From contig VJWM01000259.1 in NCBI GenBank assembly GCA_010909165.1, positions 124,001-188,000 on the forward strand: DNA of 64,000 nt, in the 5' to 3' direction. This document shows, one piece after another, positions 33,246 through 46,754 of this stretch. The stretch comes from Anthoceros angustus. Lineage: Eukaryota; Streptophyta; Anthocerotopsida; Anthocerotales; Anthocerotaceae. The translations under genes and the position numbers were made by a program. The notes beneath the pieces are model-generated. The model made no database searches, was not told where the DNA came from, and saw only the letters and a list, made by a program, of their open reading frames with translations. Each line of letters opens with the position of its first letter. Within the stretch, counting starts at the first letter, position 1.

Positions 33246-36200
33246 CATCTATCCAAGAGAGAGTTATGTTCCCTATGAGATCCATGAATTTGCCCTTTGT
33301 GTGCCCATAGATTGGTGCTTCTAAATGATGTTTATCCATCCCAAACATCCCATCGATGAACTAAGTAAATCTACTCAATGTTTACGTAATACTAATTTGT
33401 GAAGGAATTTTTATTGATTTTATTTATTATTTACCCTTTATTATTTTCTTACTAATATGGTTGTTTTCCTTGATTTTTGAGATAAATTTTAATTCAAGAA
33501 AGTCTAATATGTATGCAGGTTTTATTTGTCTTTTTGGATAATAAATTTGGAAGCGTGATGTTTACAAGTATCTTTCATATGTTTTGTTTTTTAGCCTTAG
33601 AGAGGTGCCTAATCCTAAAAAATGCACCATTAGACTCTTGATAACTATGGAGTGAATAGAATATGAATATGCTTGCCTTTTTCCAACTGGTTATCACCTT
33701 TTATTGGTAGGAGGATATAGTGCCTTACCCACTTGGACATGTTAACACCTCATATGGGCCATGTGTGCATTTATGACCTCGGACCTTGTTTCACTTTTAA
33801 TATATACTACTAGGCTATAAATGAGGGATCGACCTATGTGCATGTTTGTTAAAGATGGGTTGATTCCTTGTGGGTTATCATTGGTAGGAATGGCTGCCCA
33901 ATAGGATTATATAACTTGTGAGCCGTGGTTGGATAGAATTTGCTACCCAATGAAATCCCTTCCTCCAAACTTTGGTTGGGGTTCCTCCCTTCCTCTCCTA
34001 TGCTTAGCCTCTACCTTTGATGATTGTCATTCTCTCTATTGCTCCCGCCTCTATTTGCGTGATCACCTTACTTAGTACCTTGGTCTCTTTGTCGCGTTGC
34101 CTCCCCAAGCTAGCCATGGCTACCAAGGTTGAACCTTTTCTCCTCTCTTTTACTTCACTATGCAACCTTAGAATTAGTGGATGTGCAATGGATCCCGTCT
34201 CACCAAGGATCCAGAAACGGGGCCGATGATCCCTTTTTGGTGGCTGAAGAAGGGAAGGGGGAGGGGGTGTTGACCAACACCATCTCTGTGCATCCAAGAA
34301 GCTAGACCTTGATTTGGTCATCTGGTCTAGTCTTCTAAACCTCAAGTTGTTTTTTTCGGTATGATCTAGAAGCAGCTGGATAGATGACTCAATGACTGCT
34401 AGGGTTTGTGTCTTACGGATTCAAAATACCTGGTTTGATCAACACAAGATACTTCGTGCTCGGCGGTGGCGTGGCTATGAATGTGTCGTTGTTCGCTGCA
34501 ATTTTTGTCCGGATGCCTCGTATTGGATGCATGTCTTTGGAATCGTCATCCTTTGGGATCGACTCAAGGTCCCGCTTAGGTGAAGCATCCGACGCATCTT
34601 GCGTAGCTCTTTTACCTGTATGGGGCGATGTCGATGTTTGATACATGTAGCAAGGAATGACGGTGGCGTGGGAGGACAACGACGCAGTTGAATGACGAAA
34701 ATAGGTGGTATCTTGTTGTTTGGCTTCACTGGACGATATGCTGAGCACAAGATTGCATGTGAATGGCTTCTGAAGATAGCATGCGAGATAGATATTGTGC
34801 TACCTGGATGCTCGCTTAAGCTTGCATTGGGATGTCGATCTAGTTTTGCATATCGCGTTGCTACCGGATGCTCGCTTAAGCTTCTTGGGGATGTCGATCT
34901 AGTTTTGCATATCGCGTTGCTACCACGGTTGGATGTACTCTTTGTTGACATCAGATTGCACCGAATATTGGGAGTCCGCCGAGGACAAGGGCCTCTTTGG
35001 ACGCGCTTTTGATCGGACGGGTTGGACGATCGCTGGTTTTGCTCCCTCGCCATCGCTCATGGATTGCTTGCTAGGAATCATTATCTCGGTTGAGGGTTCC
35101 ACGTGGCTGCCGTGCTTGGAGCCATACAAAGTGGCGCGTGCAAGTGGTCTGCAGCGACACGTTGGTTTTGCTTCCACGATGGCATTTCTTTGTAAGCCGG
35201 AAATTGATGTCGTGCGGTGCATAGCACGACGTCTTCTACTGGTGGGTGCTGGATATGCGGTGGGTGGATCAGACGGGGTTGTCGTCGATCTAAAAGCGTG
35301 AGCAGGATGACCATGCTACCGAATTTGCTTGGTGACCCGTCTCACGGAGAGGTGTGTCCGACGCCTCGGTGAGGATCGACTATGGGCAAGAAAAAGGGGG
35401 GTGGGCTGATTGATTGTCTCGCCTCTTTGACGCGATTTTGACCGGACGGTTGGAGGATTGCTGGTTTTCGCTCCCGCCATCGCTCATGGATTGCTTGGGA
35501 ATGATGACCATATGGTTTGATGGTTCTGCGTGGCTGCCGATGCTTGGAGCCATACAAGTGGCGCCGCAAGCGGTGAGACGACCCGATGGTTTTGCTACCA
35601 CGGTGGATGTTCACTGACGGGAATTGGTGTCTGTGGTGATTAGCATGATGTCTTTGCTACGGTGGATCTTTGGATGGGCGGATGGGTGGATCAGACGGGG
35701 TTGTCGATCTAAAACTTGACCGGGATGGCCATCGGTGCCAATCCTTTGTCACAACCGCTGGGATCGGTGATGCGGGTCGACACGTGGGCTTGTGATGGTG
35801 AGGCGTGCGGCTGGAGAGAAAGCGATCGGCAATAACGCACGCCGTTTGCTTCTGCGAGAATGCATGAGGATGTAGTGATTGAGATTGGTGCAACTTGAGA
35901 AAATGATGGGTATGTCTGCGCAAGGAAGTGTGTGATGGTGAGGCGGTGAGCGACTGGAGAGAAAAGCGATCGGCAATAACGCACGCCGTTTGCTTCTGCG
36001 AGAATGCATGAGGATGTGTAGTGATTGAGATTGGTGCAACTTGATGAGAAAATAGGTGGTATCTTGTTGTTTGCTGCAAGGAAGTGTGTGATGGTGAGGC
36101 GGTGAGCGACTTGGAGAGAAAAAGATCAGCGGAGGTGCCTGTTGTCTATTGGTGACAATGATACCGTGGGTATGTGATGATGGAGGCTATGGCATGGGCC

Positions 36201-38586
36201 CCTTTTGATTCTTTGCAAGGATGTGTATGAAATTAAGGTGAGACTAGTGAGCGAAAAAACGATCCTCATCAAGTGGATGCACTGTTTGCTTCTTTGCAAG
36301 CATACGTAGGTATGTAATGGTTGAGACTCATGAGCGGCCGGAGAAAGCGATGTAGGTGGATGCACGTTGTATACTTGCTGCAAGGATGCATGTGGGTGTT
36401 TGATGATTGAGGCGATGAACGGCCTAGAGAAAATAATGCAAGCAATGATGCACACTACTCCCTTGCTACAAGGATGCATGTGGGTTTGTGATATTGAGAC
36501 CGGTGAGCGACTTGGAGAGAAAAGCAGGGCTATAGATGCACACTACTCCCTTGATACAAGGATGCTTGCGGTAAAGGTTTTTGATAACTTACCAGGGTGA
36601 CATACCAACCATGGGCCACATATGGTGAACTGGTCTGTTCTGCTACTTTGATAACCACGACGAAATTAATGGTGACATGCATGATTTTTCTCTCTCATGA
36701 ACAGCTAATGTTCCTATTTGTCTGTTGATCCTGGTTGCTAGCATGCTGAAAAATGGGAGAGTGCTTATAGACATCTTGGTTCACTTCTGTCGATTCGATG
36801 TAGTGTCTAACTACTTACCAAGCTGGTGGAAATTGATGTCGTGCGGTGCATAGCACGTCGCCTGATGGGTCTTTGGATGGGCGGGATGGGTGGATCAGAC
36901 GGGGTTGTACGTCGATCTAAAAGCGTGAACGGATGACCATGCGGCTACGATTTGCTTGGTGACCCGTCTCACGGAGAGGTGTGTCGACGCCTCGGTGAGG
37001 ATCGACTATGGGCAAGAAAAAAGCGTATGGGCGGGGCTGATTGTCTGGCCTCTTTTGGACGCGATTTTTGACCGGACGGGTTGGATGATTGCTGGTTTTG
37101 CTACTCCCCGCTGCCATCGCTCATGGATTGCTTGCTGGGAATGATGACCATATGGTTTGACGGTTCTGCTGTGGCTGCCTGTGCTTGGAGCCATACAAGT
37201 GGCGCCTGCAAACGGTGCTGCAGACGACCCGATGGTTTTGCTACCACGGTGGATGTTCACTGTTGACTGCTGGGAATTGGTGTCCTGTGGTGATTAGCAC
37301 GACGTGCTGCTACGGCTGGTGGATGCTGGATGGGCAGGAGGGGTGGATCCAGACGGGGTTGTCGATCTAAAACTTGATCGGGATGGCCATCGGTGCCAAT
37401 CCTTTGTCACAACCGGGATCGGTGATGTGGCGGTCGACCCCGCTTGTGATGGTGAGGCGTGCGGCTGGAGAGAAAATGATCTTGGCAATAACGCACGCCG
37501 TTTGCTTCTGCGAGAATGCATGAGGATGTGTAGTGATTGAGATTGGTGCAACTTGAGAAAATGATACATGTAGTCTGCTGCAAGGAAGTGTGTGATGGTG
37601 AGGCGGTGAGCGACTTGGAGAGAAAAAGATGCAGTGAGGTGCCGCCTATTGGTGACAATGATACCGTGGGTGTGTGATGATGGAGATGCGACGGTGGGCC
37701 ACGCCGTTTGCTTCTTTGGATGTGTATGAAATTAAGACGGCTGAGACTAGTGAGCGACTTGAAAAAAACGATGCTCATCAAGTGGATGCACGCTGTTTGC
37801 TTGCTGCAAGCATGCAGGTAGGTATGTAATGGTTGAGACTAATGAGCGGCCCGGAGAAAAAACGATGTAGGCTGTGGATGCACGTTGTATACCTGCTGCA
37901 AGGATGCATGTGGGTGTTTGATGATTGAGACTGATGAACGGCCTAGAGAAAACAATGCAAGCAATGATGCACACTGTCTGCTTGCTGCAAGGATGCATGT
38001 GGGTTTGTGATATTGAGGCGGTGAGCGACTTGGAGAGAAAAGCAGACAGCTATAGATGCACTACTCCCTTGCTACAAGGATGCTTGCGGTAAAGGTTTTT
38101 GATAACTTACGGTGACATACCAACCATGGACCACATATGGTGAACTGTCATTACGCTACTTTGACAACCACGAAATTAATGGTGACATGCATGATTTTTC
38201 TCTCTCATGAACAATGATGTTCCTATTTGCCTGTTGATCCTGGTTGCTAGCATGCTGAAAAATGGAAGAGTGCTTATAGACATCTTGGTTCACTTCTGTC
38301 GATTCGATGTAGTCTAACTACTTACCCGGGAAATTGCGGACACATTGCATGCCTTTACACAATCATCCGTGTGCACGATACAAATGTGATATACTCATAC
38401 CAATGGAGGTCGATCTTTGGATCTCTCACACATGGGGTTGCTTACAATTAGGAGACCTATGGTGCGAACTTGGAAAATCCTTCCACAGGATTCGGATTTT
38501 AAAATATATCTCTAAACAGCTTTGCTTGAAATGACTGGCTAGGTCAGGCAACATTTATGCGATGTAGTCTAGGAAATCTATCTATC
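33211..38586 (+). repeat. Tandem-array unit 4 (T-A-B-B'-C-D with B'-C-D doubled, no RT element)
   Basis: ATCT repeats (33,211-33,250) lead into T, A (from about 33,600), B (from about 34,980) and B' (from about 35,380). C follows (about 35,840-36,570) and a first D, cut near 36,827. The sequence there returns to the middle of B (GGAAATTGATGTCGTGCGG) and repeats B', C (about 37,500-38,090) and D. Part of segment A is doubled near 34,805 and 34,867 (TCGATCTAGTTTTGC). The unit ends in the uninterrupted site at 38,576. Unit 2 has the same doubled layout. No supported gene. Confidence 0.8.
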
Positions 38587-38598
38587 CATCTATCCAAG
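38576..38598 (+). other. Uninterrupted (empty) RT-element site 2
   Basis: The sequence across the D-to-T join, ATCTATCTATCCATCTATCC, is the same as at 24,082. The two empty sites match exactly, and each follows a unit with doubled B'-C-D. Confidence 0.75.
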
Positions 38599-41500
38599 AG
38601 AGAGTTATGTTCCCTATGAGATCCATGAATTTGCCCTTTGTGTGCCCATAGATTGGTGCTTCTAAATGATGTTTATCCATCCCAAACATCCCATCGATGA
38701 ACTAAGTAAATCTATTCCTTCAATGTTTACGTAATACTAATTTGTGAAGGAATTTTTATTGATTTTATTTATTATTTACCCTTTATTATTTTCTTACTAA
38801 TATGGTTGTTTTCCTTGATTTTTGAGATAAATTTTAATTCAAGATAGTCTAATATGTATGCAGGTTTTATTTGTCTTTTTGGATAATAAACTTGGAAGCG
38901 TGATGTTTACAAGTATCTTTCATATGTTTTGTTTTTGACCTTAGAGAGGTGTCTAACCCATAAAAATGCACCATTAGACTCTTGATAACTATGGAGTGAA
39001 TAGAATATGAATATGCTTGCCTTTTTCCAATGGCTATCACCTTTTAATGGTAGAAGGACATAGTGCCTTACCCACTTGGGCATATTATAATTAACACCTC
39101 ATATGGGCCATGTGTACATTTATGACCTCGGACCTTGTTTCACTTTTAATATATACTACTAGGCTATAAATGAGGGATCGACCTATGTGCATGTTTGTTA
39201 AAGATGGGTTGATTCCTTGTGGGTTATCATTGGTAGGAATGGCTGCCCAATAGGATTATATAACTTGTGAGCCGTGGTTGGATAGAATTTGCTACCCAAT
39301 GAAATCCCTTCCTCCAAACTTTGGTTGGGGTTCCTCCCTTCCTCTCCTATGCTTAGCCTCTACCTTTGATGATTGTCATTCTCTCTATTGCTCCCGCCTC
39401 TATTTGCGTGATCACCTTACTTAGTACCTTGGTCTCTTTGTCGCGTTGCCTCCCCAAGCTAGCCATGGCTACCAAGGTTGAACCTTTTCTCCTCTTCTAC
39501 TTCACTATGCAACCTTAGAATTAGTGGATGTGCAATGGATCCCGTCTCACCAAGGATCCGAGCGGGCCGATGATCCCTTTTGGTGGCTGAAGAAGGGAAG
39601 GGGAGGGTGTTGACCAACACCATCTTTGTGCATCAAGAAGCTAGACCTTGATTTGGTCATCCGGTCTAGTCTTCTAAACCTCAAGTTGTTTTTCGGTATG
39701 ATCTAGAAGCGGTGGATAGATGACTCAATGATGCTAGGGTTTGTGTCTTACGGATTCAAAATACGGTTTGATCAACACAAGATACTTCGTGCTCCGTGGC
39801 GTGGCTATGAATGTGTCGTTGTTCGTCTGCAATTTTGTCCGGATGCCTCGTATTGGATGCATGTCGGAATCGTCATCCTTTGGGATCGACTCAAGGTCCC
39901 GCTTAGGTGAAGCATCGGCATCTTGCGTAGGTTTGATTTGCGTGAGGCCCGATATTGATGTTTGATACATGTAGCAAGGAATGACGGTGGTAGTGGGAGG
40001 ACAACGACGCAGTTGAATGACGTAAAATAGGTGGTATCTTGTTGTTTGGCTTCACTGGACGATCTGCTGAGCACAAGATTGCATGTGAATGGCTTCAGAA
40101 GATAGCATGCAGATAGATATTGTGCTACCTGGATGCTCGCTTAAGCTTGCGACTGGGATGTCAATCTAGTTTTGCATATCGCGTTGCTACCACGGTTGGA
40201 TGTACTTGCTGTTGACTGTACTGTAAGATTGCACTGGAATATTGGGAGTCCGCTGAGGACAAGGGCCTCTTTTGGACGCGCTTTTGATCGGACGGGTTGG
40301 AGGATTGCTGGTTTTGCTCCCGCCGCCATCGCTCATGGATTGCTTGCTAGGAATCATTATCTCGGTTGAGGGTTCCACGTGGCTCGTGCTTGGAGCCATA
40401 CAAAGTGGCGCGTGCAAGTGGTGCCGCACTGTTGGTTTTGCTTCCACGATGGGCTTTCTTAAGCTGGAAATTGATGTCTGCGTGCATAGCACGACGTCTT
40501 TACTCTGTGGTGGGTGCTGGATATGCACTGGGTGGATCGGACGGGTTGTCGTCGATCTAAACGTGAACGGATGACCATGCGCTACCGAGAATTTGCTTGG
40601 TGACCCGTCTCACGGAGAGGTGTGTCGACGCCTCGAGGATCGACTATGGGCAAGAAAACGATGTAGTGATTGAGTCTGCGCCTCTTTGGACGCGATTTTT
40701 GACCGGACGGGTTGGAGGATTGCTGGTTTTGCTCCCGCCATCGCTCATGGATTGCTTGCGGGAATGATGACCATATGGTTTGATTTTCTGTGGCACCGCT
40801 GAGCCATACAAGTGGCGCGCAAGCGGTGAGACGACCGATGGTTTTGCTACCACGGTGGATGTTCCGTTGACAGGAATTGGTGTCTGTGGTGATTAGCATG
40901 ATGTCGCTACGGTGTGGATCTTTGGATGGGGATGGGTGGATCCAGACGGGGTTGTCGATCTAAAACTTGACCGGATGGCCATCGCCAATCCTTTGTCACA
41001 ACCGGGATCGGTGATGTGGCGGGTCTTGACCCCGCACGTGGGCTTGTGATGGTGAGGCGGTGAGCGACTTGGAGAAAACGATCCTCATCAAGTGGATGCA
41101 CGTTGTATACTTCGCAAGGATGCATGTGGGTGTTTGATGATTGAGATTGGTGCAACTTGATGAGAAAATGATACGGTAGGTATGCTGCAAGGAAGTGTGT
41201 GATGGTGAGGCGGTGAGCGACTTGGAGAGAAAAGATGCAGGCGATGGGTACCGCCTATTGGTGACAATGATACCGTGGGTGTGTGATGATGGAGATTGCG
41301 ATCGACGGGCCGCCTTGTTTGTTTCTGCAAGGATGTGTATGAAATTAAGGCCTGAGACTAGTGAGCGGCCGAAAAACGATGCTCATCAAGTGGATGCACG
41401 CGTTTGCTTCTTTGCAAGGATGCATGTGGGTGTGTGATGGTGAGGCGGTGAGACTAGTGAGCGGCCCGGAGAAAACGATGTAGTGGATGCACGTTGTATA

Positions 41501-42186
41501 CTTCGCAAGGATGCATGTGGGTGTTTGATGATTGAGGCGATGAACGGCCTAGAAAACAATGCAAGCAATGATGCACATGCCTTCGCAAGGATGCATGTGG
41601 GTTTGTGATATTGAGGCGGTGAGCGACTTGGAGAGAAAAGCGAGGCAGCTATAGATGCACACTACTCCCTTGCTACAAGGATGCTTGCGGTAAAGGTTTT
41701 GATAACTTACGGTGACATACCAACCATGGACCACAAATGGTGGTAGTGCATTACGCTACTTTGACAACCACACGAAATTAATGGTGACATGCATGATTTT
41801 CTCTCTCATGAACTGATGTTCCTATTTGCTTGATCCCAGTTGCTAGCATGCTGAAAAATGGAAGAGTGCTTATAGACATCTTGGTTCACTTCTGTCGATT
41901 CGATGTAGGTGTCTAACTACTTACCAACCGGTGGCGGAAATTGCGGACACATTGCATGCCTTTACACAATCATCCGTGTGCACGCTACAAATGTGATATA
42001 CTCATACCAAGGAGGGTGGATCGGATCTCTCACACATGGGGTTGCTTACGAATTAGGAGACCTATGGTGCGAACTTGGAAAATCCTTCCCCGATTCGGAT
42101 TTTAAAATATATCTCTAAACAGCTTTGCTTGAAATGACAGCTAGGTCGGTGCATTTATGCGATGTAGTCTAGGAAATCTATCTATC
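38587..42186 (+). repeat. Tandem-array unit 5 (T-A-B-B'-C-D, single)
   Basis: This is the compact form of the unit, about 3.6 kb, with one pass each of T, A (about 38,942), B (about 40,255), B' (about 40,680), a shortened C (about 41,040-41,690) and D. It ends at ATCTATCTATC (42,176-42,186), where RT copy 3 begins. An extra ATAATT is present in segment A near 39,086 and is shared with unit 6 (about 47,245), so units 5 and 6 are closely related. No supported gene. Confidence 0.8.
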
Positions 42187-42867
42187 TTGTTACATTCTTG
42201 GTTTGGTCACCAAGAATCCTTTCAACCTTCTTTGGGTTTAGAAAGTCTGCGTTCAAATCTCTTGTGGATTAATCATGCTGGTGTTCACAAATGTGTTGGA
42301 CTCACTAAGGTTGGAAATTGGCTTGGTGTTCGTGGCAATCGAGTTTCTCCGCCTCATTCATTTGGGCTACACATCTGGTTTGATCCCCCCTTCTCGTGGT
42401 CATCAGGTGATTGCTTCCATTGTCCCCTCCATTCATGCTGAAATTCAATTGCACGATAGCGCGTCTTTGTTGTGGTGATGGATGGCACCCTCCCATCTCG
42501 GAGGTCCTCTCATTCAACGATTGGTGCAAGCTTGCCAATTCACTAACCGGGATGTGATGAAGGGATGAAGCTTCTTCAAACCATTGAGCGTAACTTGGAG
42601 CAATGTGTCGTCAATGACGTATGCACAAGCAAATTTGGGAGGAAAGAGTTCGGATTGCCAAGGCTCAAGGTTGCAACTGTCGGCATGAGCTGGCCCATGC
42701 TTCAGAGGGCTGTGGATTCAACCATCCTGGCTTCCCCACGCCAACATGACGGAGGAGGACCGCACCTTCATGCAGAATATGTCGCCCAAGCACAAGCGAT
42801 TACAGCAGGGTTTCCTCTCATGAGCGTGTCCCATTCCTCTTGTTGCACCTAGGGACATTGAGGGTGA

Positions 42868-45800
42868 TTGTGCCATCTCCCACAAGATGTGGTGGCTCTA
42901 ACCTCTCTTACTTGGCACCCTTCATCTGAAACTTTTCAAGTCCTTTGTAGGCTAAGTGATGAAGAAATGGCTTGTTGTGAAGGCCGTGGATGGAAATGTG
43001 GCTTGGGCTGGGTTTTTTGCGTAACAGCCCGGCGATCTTGCTTTGATGCTACCAAATGCCGAACGATGAGATGATGTTGTGTAGGGTAAAAGGCTCTGGC
43101 GGTGGCCAGTGGGAAGGACCATGACAAAACATGGTGGAATTGGCTCAGGCCTTACATCAAATGCATCTGCCAAGATTTGTTGAACAGTGATGGTAGGGCT
43201 GCCTGCAATGGCAGTATCATCTGGTTTGACCAAGCCCTCTGGTTCATGGTACAGCATTTGGATGAGTTCTTTCCTGGGCAGAGCCTCCGTGTTCAATGGC
43301 TTGCCTTCACAGCATTCCTGAATGCTGGCCAAAACCGTGATTGTGTGAAAGCCCACATTTCCTTCATGTATGTATGTGAAATGATGTTGGATGGTGCTGC
43401 TGCATTTGCCACTAACCCCACCCAAAGGCTCCTTGTTGCATTCCCTGGATCAGCAAAACTCATGATAGAGAAAATGATCAAGCCTCCTTCCTTCACGGAA
43501 GAATGCGATCGCTTGATGAAACAGAGTTGAGGTCCAATCAAAAATCCTATGCATAAAGCAAAGTCGATGGGGACAAGCACGAAAAGTCCTCACCGAGGCA
43601 CCCGTGGCAATAGGCAAGGTGGCCCTATGATGCACAATAGGTTTTCTAACAAATATGCTAGAGTAGCGGCCCCTACTATCGAAAGAAGACTCTCCTATGG
43701 CTCGACATTTCTAGCAACCTTAGCTCTCCGACCTCGACGACACCCGGCTCCTTCCAACACACATGGTGACTGGCACTCCGACGGTGCCTCTTCTACCTCT
43801 AAGCCTCCTAGTGGACTACGGGAATCAAACTCGTGATTTTTGTAAGTTCGATGACCCTCTTTTCTTCGTTGTCCTGGCTAATTTTTCCTTGGTTGCCTTT
43901 TCCGTGTCATCCGATGATCTGGTCTTTGCGATCGCATGTTGCTTTTGACATGGCTGAATGGCAATTAGTGAAGCATGCACCGATACCAATGCTGGTTTCG
44001 TTCACACACGTTGTCTTGTAATAGGATTGGAACATTTGCAAGTGAAAAGTTCTGACCAAGCTACTAACATGCTTGGTGATGCCTCCTTGATGCAGCTAGT
44101 CTTGGAAACTACCTTTGGATGGAGACATGTTGCCTCCTTGAGGCAAGAGGTGTACAAGCCTCGGAAAGTATTTGTGGATTTTCTTTTTGAACCTGGAGAT
44201 AGTGTGCCCAGAGACACCTGCGTGTGCCCATCACAAAAGCGCTTCCAAGCTTTTGTGGATCCTTTGACCATGGATCCCAATGATGGGGTGGCTCATGTCC
44301 GCACTGCTGATTGTGCTCTGGTGAGGGACCATAACCTCCAAGCACAGCTTAGTATGGGACTGAACCAGATTCCCCTTGCCTCCCCCAACATTCCTGATGC
44401 TGTGGAGAGTGTTCTGGATTCTTTTGCACAACTTGTGGAAATTTTCTTGGCACATGGGTGCAATCTTTTGGATGAGCATGTTTTTTTGGCCCAAAATTGG
44501 CTGCGTTCACAGTGCTTCCAATCTTTGAGACAAGCCAAAAAACAAAGGCTTTGGTCCTATGGTAGGACTCATGTTCGAAAATTCATGCGCAAGGGATGAG
44601 CTCTCATGGCTCCTTAACCACCTCTATTGTTCGCCTTGATAAAGCCAACACCACGGCTTTTCAATGCACCTTCTATGTCGAAATGTGCCTTGAAAAGACT
44701 TTGTGATCCGGACTTTTCACCCCTGGAAAATGGCACTTGGTTGCCTATCTCACATATCCCTGAGTAACATTCAATTCCACTGAAAGCATACTCCACGAGA
44801 TTCCGGTGGACCAAGACTTTGGTCTCCCCTACCTCATGGGAATTTTTAAACAGCATAAATTGAAGCACGTGGTTAACCAATGGACATGATTGTGTGTTCT
44901 CTATCTTGGCAGACCTACTCACATTTGCCACAAATCTTATTATTCCAATTTTAAGGGATTGGACCCTTGGGCTTCAAGAGGGCTATAAAACCTACTTGGA
45001 GTGGATACCTCAACGTTTTGGATCACGGAATCCGTGGTACAAGTGGCAATCAATCTCCCGCTAAAATACATTCCATTTTAGTCGCGGATATTACGCGATG
45101 CTATGAGGCTATTCCACACAAGGGAAGACTCCTTTGAAGCCATGGCTTTTGTCTTAAAAGGCATACACTCATGTCAATGAACACGTGAGCAAAACTAAAA
45201 CCTTATGGGTGAAATACTCATTTACCCAAGGCTTTTGTGATTACAAGTGGGTTTATGATACACCTAGTTGCACCAACTGGACCATGGATCCCTCTCCCAT
45301 ACGAGAGACTCCTAAGTCTCCACTTATGGCTTATGCAAAGCGCAATGTCCAGCTTGAAACCACGCTGGTTGCAAACCTCGGGCATCCCAATGGGCTTTTC
45401 ATGCTCTCCACTTTGGTGCAACTTGTACTTCTTCTCCTATGAATGCCGCTTCATTCAACGCCTAGCACGACTAGGAAGAACTGATCTAATGGCCTTTGTT
45501 CAAAGAAGCTAGAAGATACATTGATGATATCTGGGCTCAAGCGCCACCTCGCTCACGATTCTTGGACCCTAATGCTAAGCGTGATCCCGACAATCCCTAT
45601 TGGATCTACCCCTCCACATTGTTGAAATCCAACAAGAGGTGGATGAAACTTACCTAGCCGAGGGCATCACACTTGGAAAGTCGGCCCACTTTCTAAACAT
45701 GCAAATTCATATTGAGGATCCCATCCTTGGAATTTATAAGACCTATAAGTTTGACAAACGAAGGGCTCTCCCATTCAAATATGCACAATACATCCACTTG

Positions 45801-46000
45801 AACTCTAATAGACCAATTACCAAGCATACAATGTAATTGTGTCTCAAGTGTTCCCTATCCTCTATGTATCTAGTGAGGCCTCACTAGCCTACATAGAACT
45901 CATGGAACTTATTAAAGCCTTCATCAACAATGGCTTTAGGAACACAAGCTTAAAACCATTGTTAAAAATGCTTAATGCTTGGAACCTTCCGGTCTTAAGT
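42868..46000 (+). pseudogene. RT-element polyprotein, copy 3 (frameshifted)
   Basis: The pieces in order are: 43,102-43,530 with DKTWWNWLRPYIKCICQDLL and FATNPTQRLLVAFPG; a Ser/Thr/Pro-rich linker near 43,640-43,830; 43,958-44,599 with FGWRHVASLRQEVYKPRKVF and LVEIFLAHGCNLLDEHVFLA; the fingers and motif A region (about 44,640-45,180, badly broken); motif B GIPMGF in 45,237-45,512; YIDD at 45,517-45,528; and the thumb at 45,600-46,069. It aligns with copies 1 and 2 along its length. The likely intact product would be a protein of about 1,200 residues with RT activity. As given it is not translatable in one frame. Confidence 0.7.
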
Positions 46001-46083
46001 TCCCAATTGAGGATCTTGTTAGCATGTTCAATTAATTTCCCACATAACTTCTCTCTATGGGATGGTTAGATAGATTTATGTAT

Positions 46084-46102
46084 ATGATGCTTCATGCATC
46101 AT
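46084..46102 (+). ncRNA. Conserved 3' hairpin 1, copy 3
   Basis: The ATGATGC-TTCAT-GCATCAT stem-loop is fully conserved. Confidence 0.5.
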
Positions 46103-46154
46103 GTTTTCTGTTTTCTGTCATTTTATTACAATTATATTTCCTTTTGGCGATGTG

Positions 46155-46191
46155 GTATACAAATAACCTTGGATCAAGGGCATTTGTATAC
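46155..46191 (+). ncRNA. Conserved 3' compound hairpin 2, copy 3
   Basis: The outer stem GTATACAAAT / ATTTGTATAC is a perfect 10 bp, and the inner stem CCTTG/CAAGG a perfect 5 bp with a GAT loop. This is the best preserved of the three copies. Confidence 0.6.
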
Positions 46192-46248
46192 CTCATTTAC
46201 GATCCAAAAAGGAATATATTTGTAAATTCAACCACGGAGAGTGGAGGG

Positions 46249-46249
<1 letters not shown>

Positions 46250-46304
<55 letters not shown>

Positions 46305-46645
46305 ATCTATCATCTATCCTATCTTCTATCATCTGTCATCTATCTATCTATCTATCCATCTATCTGTCTATCTATCATCTATCTAATCTATCTATCTATC
46401 TGTCTATCTATCTATCTATCTATCTGTCTATCTATCTGTCTATCTTCTATCTATCTTCTATCTATATCTATCTATCTATCTGTCTATCTATATCTATCTA
46501 TCTATATCTATCTTATCTATCTATCTATCTGTCATCTATCATCTATCTATCTATCTATCTGTCTATCTATCTATCTATCTATCTAATCTATCTATCTATC
46601 ATCTATCTGTATCTATCTATCTATCTATCTGTCTATCTATCTGTC

Positions 46646-46680
<35 letters not shown>

Positions 46681-46722
46681 ATCATCTATCTGTCTATCTA
46701 TCTCTATCTATCTATCTGTCTA

Positions 46723-46754
<32 letters not shown>

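Larger units (their letters stand above)
42187..46249 (+). mobile_element. RT-encoding element, copy 3
   Basis: This copy is 4,063 bp with the same ends as copies 1 and 2, ATCT tracts on both sides and both 3' hairpins. The right-hand ATCT tract is greatly expanded (46,250-46,761). The coding region is broken into several frames. This copy keeps CAG/CTG trinucleotides best in its first half and there has the longest open frames (43,102-43,530 and 43,958-44,599). Confidence 0.85.
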
